From: Membranipora membranacea
Lineage: Eukaryota; Bryozoa; Gymnolaemata; Cheilostomatida; Membraniporidae
Assembly: GCA_914767715.1 (NCBI GenBank)
Contig: OU612067.1
Span: 6,138,001 to 6,202,000, forward strand
Reading direction: 5' to 3'
Length of the DNA: 64,000 nucleotides
This document shows, piece by piece, positions 12,278-23,930 of the stretch (position 1 is its first letter; each line of letters opens with the position of its first letter). The notes beneath the pieces were generated by a model. It did no database searches. It had not been told where the DNA came from and saw nothing but the letters and a program-made list of their open reading frames with translations. The position numbers and the translations under genes were made by a program.

Positions 12278-14000
12278 TTTGAGTTGCTATTGTGGAGAAC
12301 GAAATGATGTGATCCGAGGCGATAATATGTGTAATAGTTTGTCATGTCACTCCAGATAGGACAAAAACTCCTGAACTGTTCTTATCTAACTCAATGCGAT
12401 TCGTTGAGAAGAGATAATGGTTGAATTTATGGCTCTGAGTATTAGATTTGCAGATGTGAAGGAGCTATATCAACGAGGAAGTTCCTACAGAGTAATAATT
12501 TGATGATACCCATTTATTTGAATTCAAATTTGTTTACTGCTAGAGTTTTTCGTTACACCACCAAATAAAGTGATCTAATTAAAGTTATTTCATGTTAAAG
12601 TTGAGTATTTTGAACCTCCTCTAACATTTTTATAGTATAGCGTCAGGTGCCAATGACAGCTCAAGGGTGTAAACAAGGAGCTAGCCCTCCCTTATGTTCC
12701 GTACCAAATTTTTGCTATGTTTAGTTACTCTAAACCATAAATCTCCCTGAGCTTTGGTCAAACTGTCCCTTTATCAGGCAAGCTGCTGTCCAGGTGTTCA
12801 AACTAGAAGTTAGTGTACCCCTTTTATCAAATCCTACACATTGTTATATTTTATGTATATATATATATATATATATATGTTTTCTATCAATTATAATTTA
12901 TATCAATGGTCCTACCTCACAGGTTCAATCATCAGCCGTAAATCTTTTGCGATCTGCTGAACCAATCTGCAAGCCTGTCAGTGTCAACCAATTTTTGTTC
13001 GGATGTTTATAAGTGCTTACAAGCCATCAATCATATCACATATAATTCTTTCCCATCAGCACAGAAGAAGCTGAATCTTGTAGGTTGCCAAAGCAAAAAG
13101 TATATATTATGTATGGCTCATTTCCTGCTGCTATACTGCCAACAAAAGGAAATCAATTCTAAAAAGCGGGAAAAGACATGTCTGTAATACCTGCATAGAG
13201 GCTGATCTCTGTCTTGATGAGCTCACCAAGGAAGCTCGTCAAGAAAGGCTACTTACGGTCTTGACTGGCCTTGGTCTAGCACAGGACTTGATCAGGTCAG
13301 TTATCTACCTCTTACACTGTTGTGATAACTCCCATATATAAAAGTCAAGATCGTGTCAGTATCAGCGCCAGGATATGAAATGATATGATATAAAGTCCCA
13401 AATGAGCTTATTCTGACATGAATCAATTATCACATTTTTAAGCCCCATTATTGAGCATTCTAGAACTACGAGCCTGTAATGGACTGAAACAACCAATGTG
13501 ACCGATGACGGGTGGTGATAGAACCTCATGTTATATCTTGTGATGCTATGTCATTAAAAAGTATATACTGACTTTTCTTGCAGTTATTTATACTTAGATT
13601 GGCAACCAGAGTCATATCATTAGAAAAGTTTTGCACTCAGTGCCAGAAAACAAAAGAAACAAAAAAAACAGAAAAAAGTTAAATGGAATGTCATTACCGT
13701 TGTTGATCAAGTTGATAACATATGGTTGATTAGCAATGTTCTAGATGGTGATGATGATAATATAATGGCACTACCAGCAACCCAGCTAGCATGCTACAAT
13801 AATATGGTTGAACTTAATAAAGTCAGCTTTAAACAGTGTACAGCAAGTCAATATTAGCTCTGTGATCAACGAAAATGTGACTACTAGGATCCGTTGGGTT
13901 GGTAGGGTTGATATGTGACTACTTATTTTGTCTGTTCAGAGAGGTAGGTCTTACACCGACACAGACATCATAATTCTGAGCCATACATTACAATACAACA
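12278..14000. other. Upstream region of receptor B, second copy of the array spacer
   Basis: No coding exon found. It aligns almost throughout with 7195-8883. A TA dinucleotide tract near 12855-12878 is longer than in the first copy. Promoter elements of B are expected here but I cannot point to them. Confidence 0.55.
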
Positions 14001-17000
14001 TTAAAGATTGTAATAATTAGTCTCATCGATATTCTGTATTGTGTTGTACACATGGTCATCTTCGCGCTGCTTGCTGGACTTCGTAGATTCATAAACTTGT
14101 TCTGTTTGATTTCCATCCCCTGAATGCTGTAAAACACACACATAAATGTATTTTGTGCTACTTTTGTGAGGAGGCAGTATTAGTCAATGTGCTTGATTTG
14201 ATTGGCTGGTGATTTCTCAAAGGTAGGCTGGCATTTGTAAATCAGCTGTAATACACTCACTATTTTTTCTCCGAAGGAGGACATTCCGCCATTGCAAGTG
14301 TCAGCCAAATTCTATATCATTGCATTTGTAAATCAGCTGTAATACTCTCATTATCTGCTTGTTTGTTTTTCTCCAAAGAATGACATTACGCCGTCGATTG
14401 CTATCGTCAGCCCAATTTTCTATCATCTCATCTCTACCAAATACTTACATAACGTAAAGAAATATTGTAATAAGTATCCTCTTTATTCTGTATGGTGTTG
14501 TACACGTGATCATCTTCAGCCTGCTGACTGGGCTGGGCTGATTCATACACATGTACTGTTTGATTGACCCTTCTACAATGTTATAAGTTCAATAGGTAGT
14601 TTGCACACAGTCAACAGCATTTTAATAATGTACATGAGAATCTATCAGATCAACCTCATGACCCTTTCAATTACCATGCATGTCAAAGATATCTGATTAC
14701 TCATAATTTTCACACGAAGGACTTATTCTTCTCCAGAATATAAATGAAGTACCTAAAATGACATATAATTATCTCTCTTAAATCAAACTTACTGTCCTCT
14801 TTGAAAGTTTGCTCTCTTGCGCTGTTTGATTATCAAAACAATAGCAGCCACAGCAACAACGACTGCCACAACGCAAGAGACTACAGTGATGCCGACCGTG
14901 TTGAAGCTTCCACCAGGGGCAGTCACAGAAGAATTATTCCTGTAGGCATCTGTGGTTATTTCTTGAAATAAAGCAAACAGGAATAGACATGCAGAATGCA
15001 AGTTCGCACCCATGAACTTTTCCCAGATCACAGGTGATGGTAGTGGCTAATATTGAAATGTCATTTCCAGCAAACAAGGAATAGGACTAAAAATACTCAA
15101 TTTTAAAAGACTGCAACAAGACTTAGAGCAAGTTGATTCATTTTGCCAGCGTTGAAGTTGCCCTCTGACATACTGCAGCCTTTTTTTGCAATTTGCATTG
15201 CAATAGAGGAGAGCAACTCCAACGATTGCAAGATGGATCAAACCTATCAATCAAAAGTTCTGATGACAAGATCATCTACATGATTCGAGGCAATCGTTTG
15301 AAAGGCTTTATTAATTGAGAAATTTAATATACATTGGCCAGAAGGATGATAATATATTGCTATTGATTTTCCATATAATGTAATTGCACTGCAGGTTCCA
15401 TTGCTGGAGGTTACAGGATGAAGATACATATGTGAGGGTCTGTAGAAATTTGCCATAATATAATCCTCTATTTTGGGTGACTTTTTTTCGATAGGGAAAA
15501 AGGCGAATTTAAGACCTTATGGTCATTTTCAAGCTAGTTTAGCTTGTCTATTAGACCCTTTCGTTACCCTGTAGTTGTGAGAACTTTCAGTTTTAGTTTA
15601 TTGGGCCCATATAATTGAGCAATATCAACACACACCTGACAAAGAGTAGTTGGTAGTACTTTCAGTGGAGCTGTAAGTAATAGAACTAATTTCACTGGGT
15701 TGTGAAGGAGGGCTAGTGATGATGGTGGAATGTGTAGAGGTAGGTAGGTAGGAATAAGCATATCAGGAAACGTGAATTTTTAGTTTATTGGGCCCATATA
15801 ATTGAGCGGTATCAACACACACCTGACAAAGAGTAGCTGGTAGTACTTTCAGTGGAGCTGTAAGTAATAGAACTGATTTCACTGGGTCGTGAAGGAGGGC
15901 TGGTGATGATGGTGGAATGTGTAGAGGTATCGCCTGTAGCCTCTGCAGTTGGTGATGTGCTGTAAGAGGTTGTTGAAGACGTGCTGTAAGAGGTTGTTGC
16001 ACCAGGTTGGCCAGGTGAGGTTGAAGCATCCGTTGCTACAAAGTACCAGCAAGCCAATAAATTATAGTAACATAACGGTGTCCATTTGTTTTGTCATGTG
16101 GCAGCAGAAAATCGCTGTAAAAATTGTAGGTCAACATGCAAACTTGAATAATCAATTGGATGAGCAGAGTATCACGACTTTGCCTGCTCGGATGATTGCT
16201 CATATCCAAGCAAAATGCAGGGCACATATTTTGTTGAAAACAACAATGAATACCCTATGAATCTATGGAGTACACAGTTTTAGTTTGCTCAGCTGTGAAG
16301 CGATCGTCTAAGGGGATCTTACTCTGTTTAACCACCGTAGGGTAAAAATTTGACTTGCCCACACTGAATGAAGAAAACCAAACAACTTTTGTTGTAAATG
16401 TTGAGTGTAAGTTAAAGGGAGAAAAACGCATACAGTACCTTGTACACACTTTAAACGATATTTTGTTTTAAACAATCCTACAGAGCTTTTTCCGTTTTTG
16501 TTCATGTCTACTTGAGGCCAGTATATTGACAGGAATTTCGCAACATGTAATATGTAATGATATGTAATCAATCAATCAATCAACCAGTTGGTCATGTCTG
16601 ACAAATCAGCCTAGATACACATTATCCGTGGCAGTGAATAAGTGGCATAATGGTACGTTTAAGCTGCGTTTACATGTGAGACAAATCGGCTAATAATACC
16701 AACTCCGACAGAGATTATGAATCTGCTCTATAATCGTTGTCTGTCAGCATGTCAACGATACGCTATTTACACACTGTTCATGCCTAACCGATTTCAACAC
16801 AAACTTCCAACTCAACTTGTCTCTGATTGGCTAGTGAGACAACTAGTTGGTTTATTCAGTAGTAGTATTAGCTAGTAACTAGTAGTAACTAGTTAGTAAT
16901 TCATAGCTGGAGAGTGGAGTCTCCTTCACTAGTCTCCCTAGTTGAAAGGCTACTGTTGTGCCCCTGCAGACCACTGACCAGGGAGGGTGGGACTGAGACT

Positions 17001-18139
17001 GACAGAGAGTCATGTTTAGTAATGATTCATCATCTGATGAAGATGTTATAATAGCAGCAGCAGCAATAACTGTTATAACTATATTGCTGTACGTTGCTGC
17101 TAAGGACAAGGAAAGGGTGAGAGAAATATAATGATCAATCACGAATCATCATTACTTATACTCATTTATTGGCTGAACCATTCATAATCGTTAAGATCTG
17201 TCGTTCACTTGTGACATGGTCACAAGTGAACGATTTTGAACAATACAGATTTAAACACCGATTTAAACACAGATTAGCTGTTTACACGGTCAGTCAAATC
17301 GATGACCTGTGTCGGAGTTGTTATTATTAGCCGATCTGTCGCACATGTAAACGCAGCTTTAGATTTGACTGGGAAGTGATAGCATAACTTGTACTGGTGA
17401 GTACTATCATGCCAACAAGCATCATCAGAACTCACCTGTGTAATTGATTCTGAAGTAAGCTTCATAAGGATTTGAAATTGAATTGTAAAGGAAACTAATT
17501 TTGATCCTTGTATCTCCGGGAACGGTAGTAGTGTTGTATATTTCTCTTCCATTGTTTAGACGCCCACAGAAACCGATGTCAGCGTTTCGCTCATCAATCC
17601 AAAGAAAGAAATTCCAGGCACTGCATGATCCATCTTCATTAGTTTGAATATAAAAGCTCCCGTCAACCTTTATCTCAACTGAGACAAGGTTATCCATCTC
17701 AAGGGTGACGGTACATGGAGTGCCAGTGTCTGTAGATGTGTTTGGATAGCCTTGTGATTGTATGTAGCCTGTAGATGGTGCCTGTACTATTATTGTCTGA
17801 TTGTGGCTCTCACACATTGTTGTGACAGGTCCTGTTGGTAAAATTTAGCCATTATAATATATTATAGCCATTATTTATTGATAAAATTATTGAATACTCA
17901 TGTACGAGTGTCATTGTGTAGCAACAAACAGGCAAGCAAGAGCACTACTGAACCAAATCCAAATACCAAATTGGACACCAGAAAAGCTGTTTTACCTAAT
18001 TTTTATATTACAACATTAATTTTGTTCATAGTTTACCTGCCGGAGGTGTTGCCAGTGCCAAATCACTTTGAAACACAACCAAAATAAGATATACCATGTG
18101 AGCTCGTCCCATCAGCACTAAATTCTTCCTCAGCTGCAT
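14001..18139 (-). CDS. Receptor C: single-CUB membrane protein, paralog of B
   Basis: Six exons join in frame: 18139-18037 (signal), 17831-17436 (CUB), 16035-15823 (stalk), 14961-14793 (membrane span), 14572-14449 and 14126-14001, giving about 376 residues, the same size as B. The CUB keeps four Cys but differs from A and B at several places, such as SHNQTII, GTPCTV, TNEDGSCS and YNSISNP. The stalk donor is GTGTGT, weaker than the GTGAGT of A and B. The tail carries two VYES...HVYNTIQ exons and ends TNYYNL. The CUB-stalk intron contains a 697-base inverted-repeat element and a partial second stalk exon. No break in the reading frame was found, so it should be functional if the introns are spliced correctly. 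Confidence 0.77.
15590..15780 (-). pseudogene. Partial duplicate of the stalk exon of C
   Basis: A repeat of about 185 bases carries the 3' half of the stalk exon, its donor and the following intron start (TTTATTGGGCCCATATAATT), next to the full copy at 15823-16035. It breaks off at a GTAGGTAGGTAGG run at about 15738-15750 and has no acceptor that I can see, so it is probably skipped. Confidence 0.65.
16662..17358. mobile_element. Non-autonomous inverted-repeat element (MITE), PIF/Harbinger-like
   Basis: A 697-base insert in the CUB-stalk intron of C is absent from the aligned introns of A and B. The ends are inverted repeats of about 50 bases starting AGCTGCGTTTACATGTG. The site is flanked by TTA at 16659-16661 and 17359-17361, where the empty site in A has a single TTA. 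A 3-base TWA target duplication is typical of PIF/Harbinger elements (family knowledge). It holds a further hairpin around 17200-17235 and no convincing transposase. Confidence 0.82.
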
Positions 18140-20587
18140 TTTGAGTTGCTATTGTGGTGAACGAAATGATGTGATCCGAGGCGATGATATGCCACATGTA
18201 ATAGTCTGTCATGTCACTCCAGATAGGACAAAAAACTCCTGAACTGTTCTAACCTAACTCAATGCGATTCCTTGAGAAGAGATAATGATTGAATTTATGG
18301 CTCTGAGTATTAGATTTGCATCAGATTGCAGATGTGAAGGAGCTATATCAACGAGGAAGTTCCTACAGAGTAATAATTTGATGATACCCATTTATTTGAA
18401 TTCAAATTTGTTAACAGCTAGAGTTTTTCGTTACACCACCAAATAAATGGATCTAATTAAAGTTATTTCATGTTAAAGTTGAGTATTTTGAACCCCTTCT
18501 AACATTTTTATAGTATAGCGTCAGGTGCCAATGACAGCTCAAGGGTGTAAACAAGGAGCTAGCCCTCCCTTATGTTCCGTACCAAATTTTTGCTATGTTT
18601 AGTTACTCTAAACCATAAATCTAGCTAAGCTTTGGTCAAACTGTCCCTTTATCAGGCAAGCTGCTGTCCAAGTGTTCAAACTAGAAGTTAGTGTACCCCT
18701 TTTATCAAACTCCTACACATTTTTATGCCACACCTCGGTGCAGTCATCATCTACCTAGACGGACACATAAATTATTATTATACACATTTTTATATTTTAT
18801 ATATTTATGTATTCGGGAAGTGGGAAATGACCTGTCTGCAATATCGGCATAGAGGCTATTGTCTGTCTTGATGAGCTCACCAAGGAAACTCGTCAAGAAA
18901 GGCTACTTACGGTCCTCACTGGCCTTGGTCTATAGCACAGGACCTGATCAGGTCAGTTATCCTACCTCTTACACTGTTGTGATAACTCCCATATATAAAA
19001 GTCAAGATTGTGTCAGTATCAGAGCCAGGATATGAAATGATACGATAGTGTACGGTATGTTAACGTATCAGGAGAGTTTAAGCAACACAAACGTTTATTT
19101 GTGCAATATCACGAGCTGCTGCCCTGAATAATAAAATTCAAAGTAAACCATAAAACTGGCATAGTGTGGTGATGATACAAAGCAAAAGTGCTATATATAT
19201 GAAAAATCAGCCAAGAAAATTATAGCAGCAAATAATTTCATCTCAGCGATAAACAATACAGTTTGAAATTATTAATTATTATGCTATCAATAATCATTGC
19301 GTGTTGCTTGCTGTTCGATTTGATTCACATTGAATGAAACATTTAAATGCAAAGAATTATGTTACATGATAATTATTATTACACTTACAAAAATACTGCC
19401 CCTCCGTTAACATACAGTAGGTAGGATAAAGAGTTAGGATCTGGTCTAATGATTAACGTATACATGGAAATCTATCATCTGAAAGAAATAGTTATAAATC
19501 ATAAATACATGCTTATTTGTAAGCGCAATAAATTTACACAGAAATACCAAGTGAATCCTGGTGGTTTAAATGATTAATTCAAGAATCGTATTAGCAAACA
19601 CATTGCGTTAATTGAAAAACAATAATAATCGTTGGAGGTGAATTTACTGCTGCCGTGCTGACATGCTGTCAATCTGTCCTCAAGTATTGCAGATGAAAAA
19701 AGTTACTAGAGAAAAATAATCATTTCAGATAAATATTTTAGCTGTACTTACAACTATAGTAGATGTTATCTGTTTGTTAGAATAGAAAACAATACAGTTA
19801 AATGGAATATTGAGAATGATCTGCTGTCATAGTAACAAAGTCAGCGTCTGTTGTACTGAATGTAAGATATTGTTGTATATCATAAAATCATTGGTGTGAT
19901 GGTGACGTACACTTCGGTGGCTAAATTGACACGAGCACATAATTGCCTTACTGCATATGACTGGGTGTGTTACAGTGTCTTGATAAAAGAATGCTAACTA
20001 ATTATAGTGCAACAAAATGTAAATGTTAGAATCTGATTTTAAGCCCCTTTATTGAGCATTCTAGGGGGGGGGGCAGAGTGTCCGCTCCTCCCCTGGAACT
20101 ACGGGCCTGTAATGGACCAATGTGACCGATGTCGGATCGTGATAGAACTTCATGTTATATCTTGTGATATAATGTCATTAAAAAGTATGTGCTGACCTTT
20201 TATATTGGCATCCAAAGTCGTATCATTAGAAAAGTTTTGCATTCAGTGCCAAAATAAATAAGAAAAAAAAATAGAAGTAAAAATAAAAGAAAGAAGATTG
20301 AATGGAATATCATTACCGTTGTTGATCAAGTTGATAACATGTGGTTGAACAGCAATGTGTTTGATGATGATGATGATAATAAAATGCCACTACCAGCAAC
20401 CCAGCTAACATTCTACAATTATATGGTTGAATTAAATCATTTCAGCTTTAAACAGTGTACAGAAAGTCAATAATAGCTCTGTGAACAACGAAAATGTGAC
20501 AACTAGCATCCGTTGGGTTGGTATGGTTGGTATGTGACTAATTTGTTTGTTGTCTTACACCAACACAGACAATTCTGAGTCATACCC
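18140..20587. other. Upstream region of receptor C, with inserted block
   Basis: No coding exon found. The ends match the spacers upstream of A and B, but about 1 kb from about 19046 to 20038 has no counterpart there, and a smaller insert lies at about 18727-18790. A run of G near 20064-20072 and a direct continuation of the spacer follow the large insert. Confidence 0.6.
19046..20038. mobile_element. Inserted block of about 1 kb, possible element
   Basis: This block interrupts the duplicated spacer. Its left end carries ACGGTATGTTAACG and an inverted match CCGTTAACATACAGTA occurs near 19402-19420, which suggests an inverted-repeat element of about 370 bases inside the block. I see no open frame with a recognisable product and no clear target duplication. 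Confidence 0.4.
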
Positions 20588-22696
20588 TCAAATACAGCAT
20601 TTAATATTGTAATAATTAGTTTCATCATCATTATTCTGTATTGTGTTGTATACATGATCATCATCACGTTGCTGGTTGGACTGGGTAGATTCGTAAACTT
20701 GTTCTGTACGATTTCCATCCCCTGAATGCTGTAAAACACACGTATGTATTTTGTACTACATTTTTGACGAGGCAGTATTAGACAATGTGTTTGATCTGAT
20801 TGGCTGGTGATTGGTCAAAGGTAGGATGGCATTTGTAAGTCAGTTGTAATACTCTCACTATTTGCTTGTTTCCTTTTTCTCCAAAGAATGACATTCCGTC
20901 ATCGATTGCAATAGTCTTACCCAATTTTCTATCATCTCATCTCTACCCAGTACTTACATAACGTAAAGAAATATTGTAATAAGTATCCTCTTTATTCTGT
21001 ATGGTGTTGTACACATGATTATCTTTACCCTGCTGACTGGGCTGGGCTGATTCATACACATGTACTGTTTGATTGACCCTTCTACAATGTTATAAGTTGA
21101 ATAGGTAGTTTGCTCACAGTCAACAGCATTCTAATAATGCACATGAGAATCTATCAGAACAACCTCATGACACTTTCAATTACCATGCATATCAAAGATA
21201 TCTGATTACTCATAATTTTCACACCCAGGACTTATTCTTCTCCATAAATGAAGTACCTAAAATCACATATAATTCTCTCTCTTAAATCAAACTTACTGTC
21301 CTCTTTGAAAGTTTGCTCTCTTGCACTGATTGCAGCCACAGCAACAACGACTGCCTCATCACAAGATACTACAGTGATGCCGACCATGTTAAAGCTTCCA
21401 CCAGGGGCAGTCACAGAAGAATTATTCCTGTAGGCATCTGTGGTTATTTCTTGAAATGAAGCAAACAGGGATAGACATGCAGAATGCAAGTTTGCACCAA
21501 TGAACTTTACCCAGATCACAGGTGATCATAGTGGCTAATATTGAAATGTCATTTCCAGCAAACAAGGAATAGGACTAAAAATACTCAATTTTAAAAGACT
21601 GCAACAAGACTTAGAACAAATTGATTCATTTTGCCAGCGTTGAAGTTGCCCTCTGACATACTGACATACTGCAGCCTTTTTTTGCAATTTGCATTGCAAT
21701 AGAGGAGAGCAACTCCAATGATTGCAATATGAATCAAACCTATCAATCAAAAATTCTGATGACAAGATCATCTACATGATTTGAGGCAATCGTTTGAAAG
21801 GCTATATTAATTAAGAAATTTAAAATACATTGGCCAGAAGGATGATAATATCACAGAGTAAGGATATCCTTACTCTGTGATAATATATTGCTATTGAATT
21901 TTCATATAATGTAATTGCACTGCAGTTTCCATTGATGGAGGTTACATATGCGAGAGTCTGTAGAAATTTGCCATAATATAATTATATCCTCTATTTTGGG
22001 TGACTTTTTTTCGATAGGGAAAAAGGCGAATTTAAGACCTTACGGTCATTTTCAAGCTAGTTTAGCTTGTCTATTAGACCCTTTAAGCTCATCAGTATCA
22101 ACACTCACCTGACAATGAGTAGTTGTGAGAACTTTCAGTGGAGCTGTAAGTAATAGAACTAATTTCACTGGGTTGTGAAGGAGGGCTGGTGATGATGGTG
22201 GAATGTGTAGAGGTACCGCCTGTAGTCTCTGCAGTTGAAGATGTGCTGTAAGTGGTTGTTGAAGATGTGCTGTAAGTGGTTGTTGTAGCCTGTAGATGGT
22301 GCCTGTACCATTATTGTCTGATCGTGGCTCTGGCACATTGTTGTAACAAGTCCTGTTATGTAAAAAAGATAATACTAGCCGTAGCCATTATGAATTGATA
22401 ATTAGCGGATTCTCATGTAAAATGTCATTGTTTAACAGCAAAAGCCTAATACAAATATTTCATTCTGTAATTCAGATGAGTACCATCAAAGCAAAGTATA
22501 CTGAAACAAATCCTGTCAAAATACCAATTGGAGACCAGACAATCTCATGTGCCAGGATCGATATTACAGCATTTGTTCAGAGCTTACCTGCCGGAGGTGT
22601 CGCCAGTACCAAGTTTATTTGAAACACAAGATAAGCCAGAATAAATTGCATCATTTGAGATCTTCCAATCAGCACAAAACTCCTCCTCAGCTGCAT
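20588..22696 (-). pseudogene. Receptor D: CUB-deleted paralog of B and C
   Basis: Recognisable parts: signal exon 22696-22588 (intact, MQLRRSFVLIG...ATPPAG), a fused exon 22352-22109, membrane exon 21449-21297, tail exons 21081-20958 and 20728-20588. The fused exon begins as CUB (TTMCQSHDQTIMVQ) but after STGY jumps into the stalk, so almost the whole CUB, an intron and the stalk start are gone. The joint is out of frame (244 bases), and the CUB frame runs to an early stop. The membrane exon is 16 bases shorter than in B and C, has Asp-Glu in the span (SCDEAVVV) and is also frameshifted. The tail exons are open, ending NYYNIKCCI. D is therefore a broken gene, but its tail is the nearest relative of the B and C tails. 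Confidence 0.8.
21849..21882. repeat. Second copy of the 34-base palindrome (in D)
   Basis: Identical to the palindrome at 10232-10265, at the matching intron position of D. Confidence 0.85.
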
Positions 22697-23887
22697 TTCG
22701 AGTTGTTATCGGGAGGAATGAAATCCAGGGCGATGATATGTCTGGGTCTGGGTGTCACTCCAGATATAAAAAAAACTCCTCAACGGTTGTTATCTAACTC
22801 AGTGACATTTATTGAGAGGAGATAACGGCTGAGTTTATGACTCTAAGTATTAGATTTGAGTCAGATTGCAGATGTGGAGGAGCAATATCAATAAGGAAGT
22901 TCTACACAAGTAATAACAAAAAATACCTGTTAATTTGAGTGAATTAAAAGTTTGTGGTTAGCCTGAGAAAATATCCTTTCCATCACTGAGTTAATATATA
23001 CCATTAAAGTGAGAGAATTTTGTGCTTCATACCTGTGAAACAAGGTATTAGGGAAAAGTTTCTTTCTGACATTGAACAGTCAGTGAATGACCTTGCTCTT
23101 GCGTGATTTTCCCTCATCCTCCAAACAGTATATTATGCTCACACTTTATTTCTACGTTTGTACAACATATCTATATGTCTATCATAGTCTATAATCTTAA
23201 ATATGTTAGTCACTGAGCCTGGGTAAGACTATCCTCTGTTAACCGGGCCTGTGGAACAAGCCTGTGGACCAAGCCTAAAAATCTTGTCAGCATACCTTTT
23301 ATCCAGTTAAGTTTTGGGAAGCTATAAACCGGTTATTTAGGATCTGCGCGGAAACTTTTAATATTTCGGAAACTTTTCCAGTACTAGGGGAGATACGTTA
23401 TCTAGTCGCAAGCTTTTGTGAAACTCCTGCCATACATGTTACATCAGCAGTGGTTTGTAATGTACGTGTAAACTCTAATGACGATAAATTGTGTAGCTCT
23501 ATTCTCAACCCATCGTAGAAAAAGGTCAAATTAGAAAAATTTGTTTGTTTCCTCGTATATCACTGTATTACAGTCAATGGAAAAATGGAAAAATGAAGGA
23601 GATCCAAAAAAGTGTGAAATATGCAACCTAACGAGCCTTGGTACTGCTCTCATTATGAAGACAATTTATTTTAACAAAAAACGATGTGATGATCAGAAGA
23701 ATGAAAGACATACATGTGTGCTAATAACTTTTGTCATTGATTCAGTTTTCCGATTATCCAAACTGAAATAGAAAATTAAATAGTAAAGCGAAATGTTGAG
23801 CTTTTTTTTGCCCTCACAGATTGACTGACCATTTCCTGAGAATTAGGCCTCATATAAGTCATTGTCAACAAGCTGAACCGGTATCGT
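22697..23887. other. Intergenic region between E and D
   Basis: No supported gene or repeat. It holds the promoter side of D and the 3' side of E. Short open frames on the plus strand near 23541-23771 show no known pattern and lack splice or homology support. Confidence 0.45.
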
Positions 23888-23930
23888 CTAGGAAGAATTC
23901 TGGACATACAAGTCATTGTCGAGAAGCTGA
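23843..23930 (-). repeat. Tandem duplication of the last codons of E
   Basis: The block encoding MPVQLLDNDLY is followed, past the TAG at 23888-23890, by an in-frame copy encoding IPVQLVDNDLYEA and then TAA at 23843-23845. One copy of DNDLY is thus coding and the other lies after the stop. Confidence 0.75.

Larger units (their letters stand above)
5526..22352. repeat. Tandem segmental duplication, roughly 5.1 kb unit, three to four copies
   Basis: Sequence from the stalk exon of one receptor through its CUB and signal exons, the upstream intergenic region and the tail and membrane exons of the next receptor recurs in order. Matching points: signal ATGs at 7194, 12277 and 18139; CUB exon starts at 6886, 11969 and 17831; tail stops at 8884, 14001 and 20588. 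The A-to-B offset is 5083 bases. Later copies are longer because of a 697-base element in C and a block of about 1 kb upstream of C. Long stretches look nearly identical by eye, including non-coding DNA, so the duplication is recent. The repeat edge falls in the intron between stalk and membrane exons of A, which is why A keeps a different tail. Confidence 0.85.

Noticed and set aside
12850-12880. TA dinucleotide tract as a promoter TATA box
   Set aside because: It is a simple repeat that varies between copies and lies some 570 bases from the start codon.
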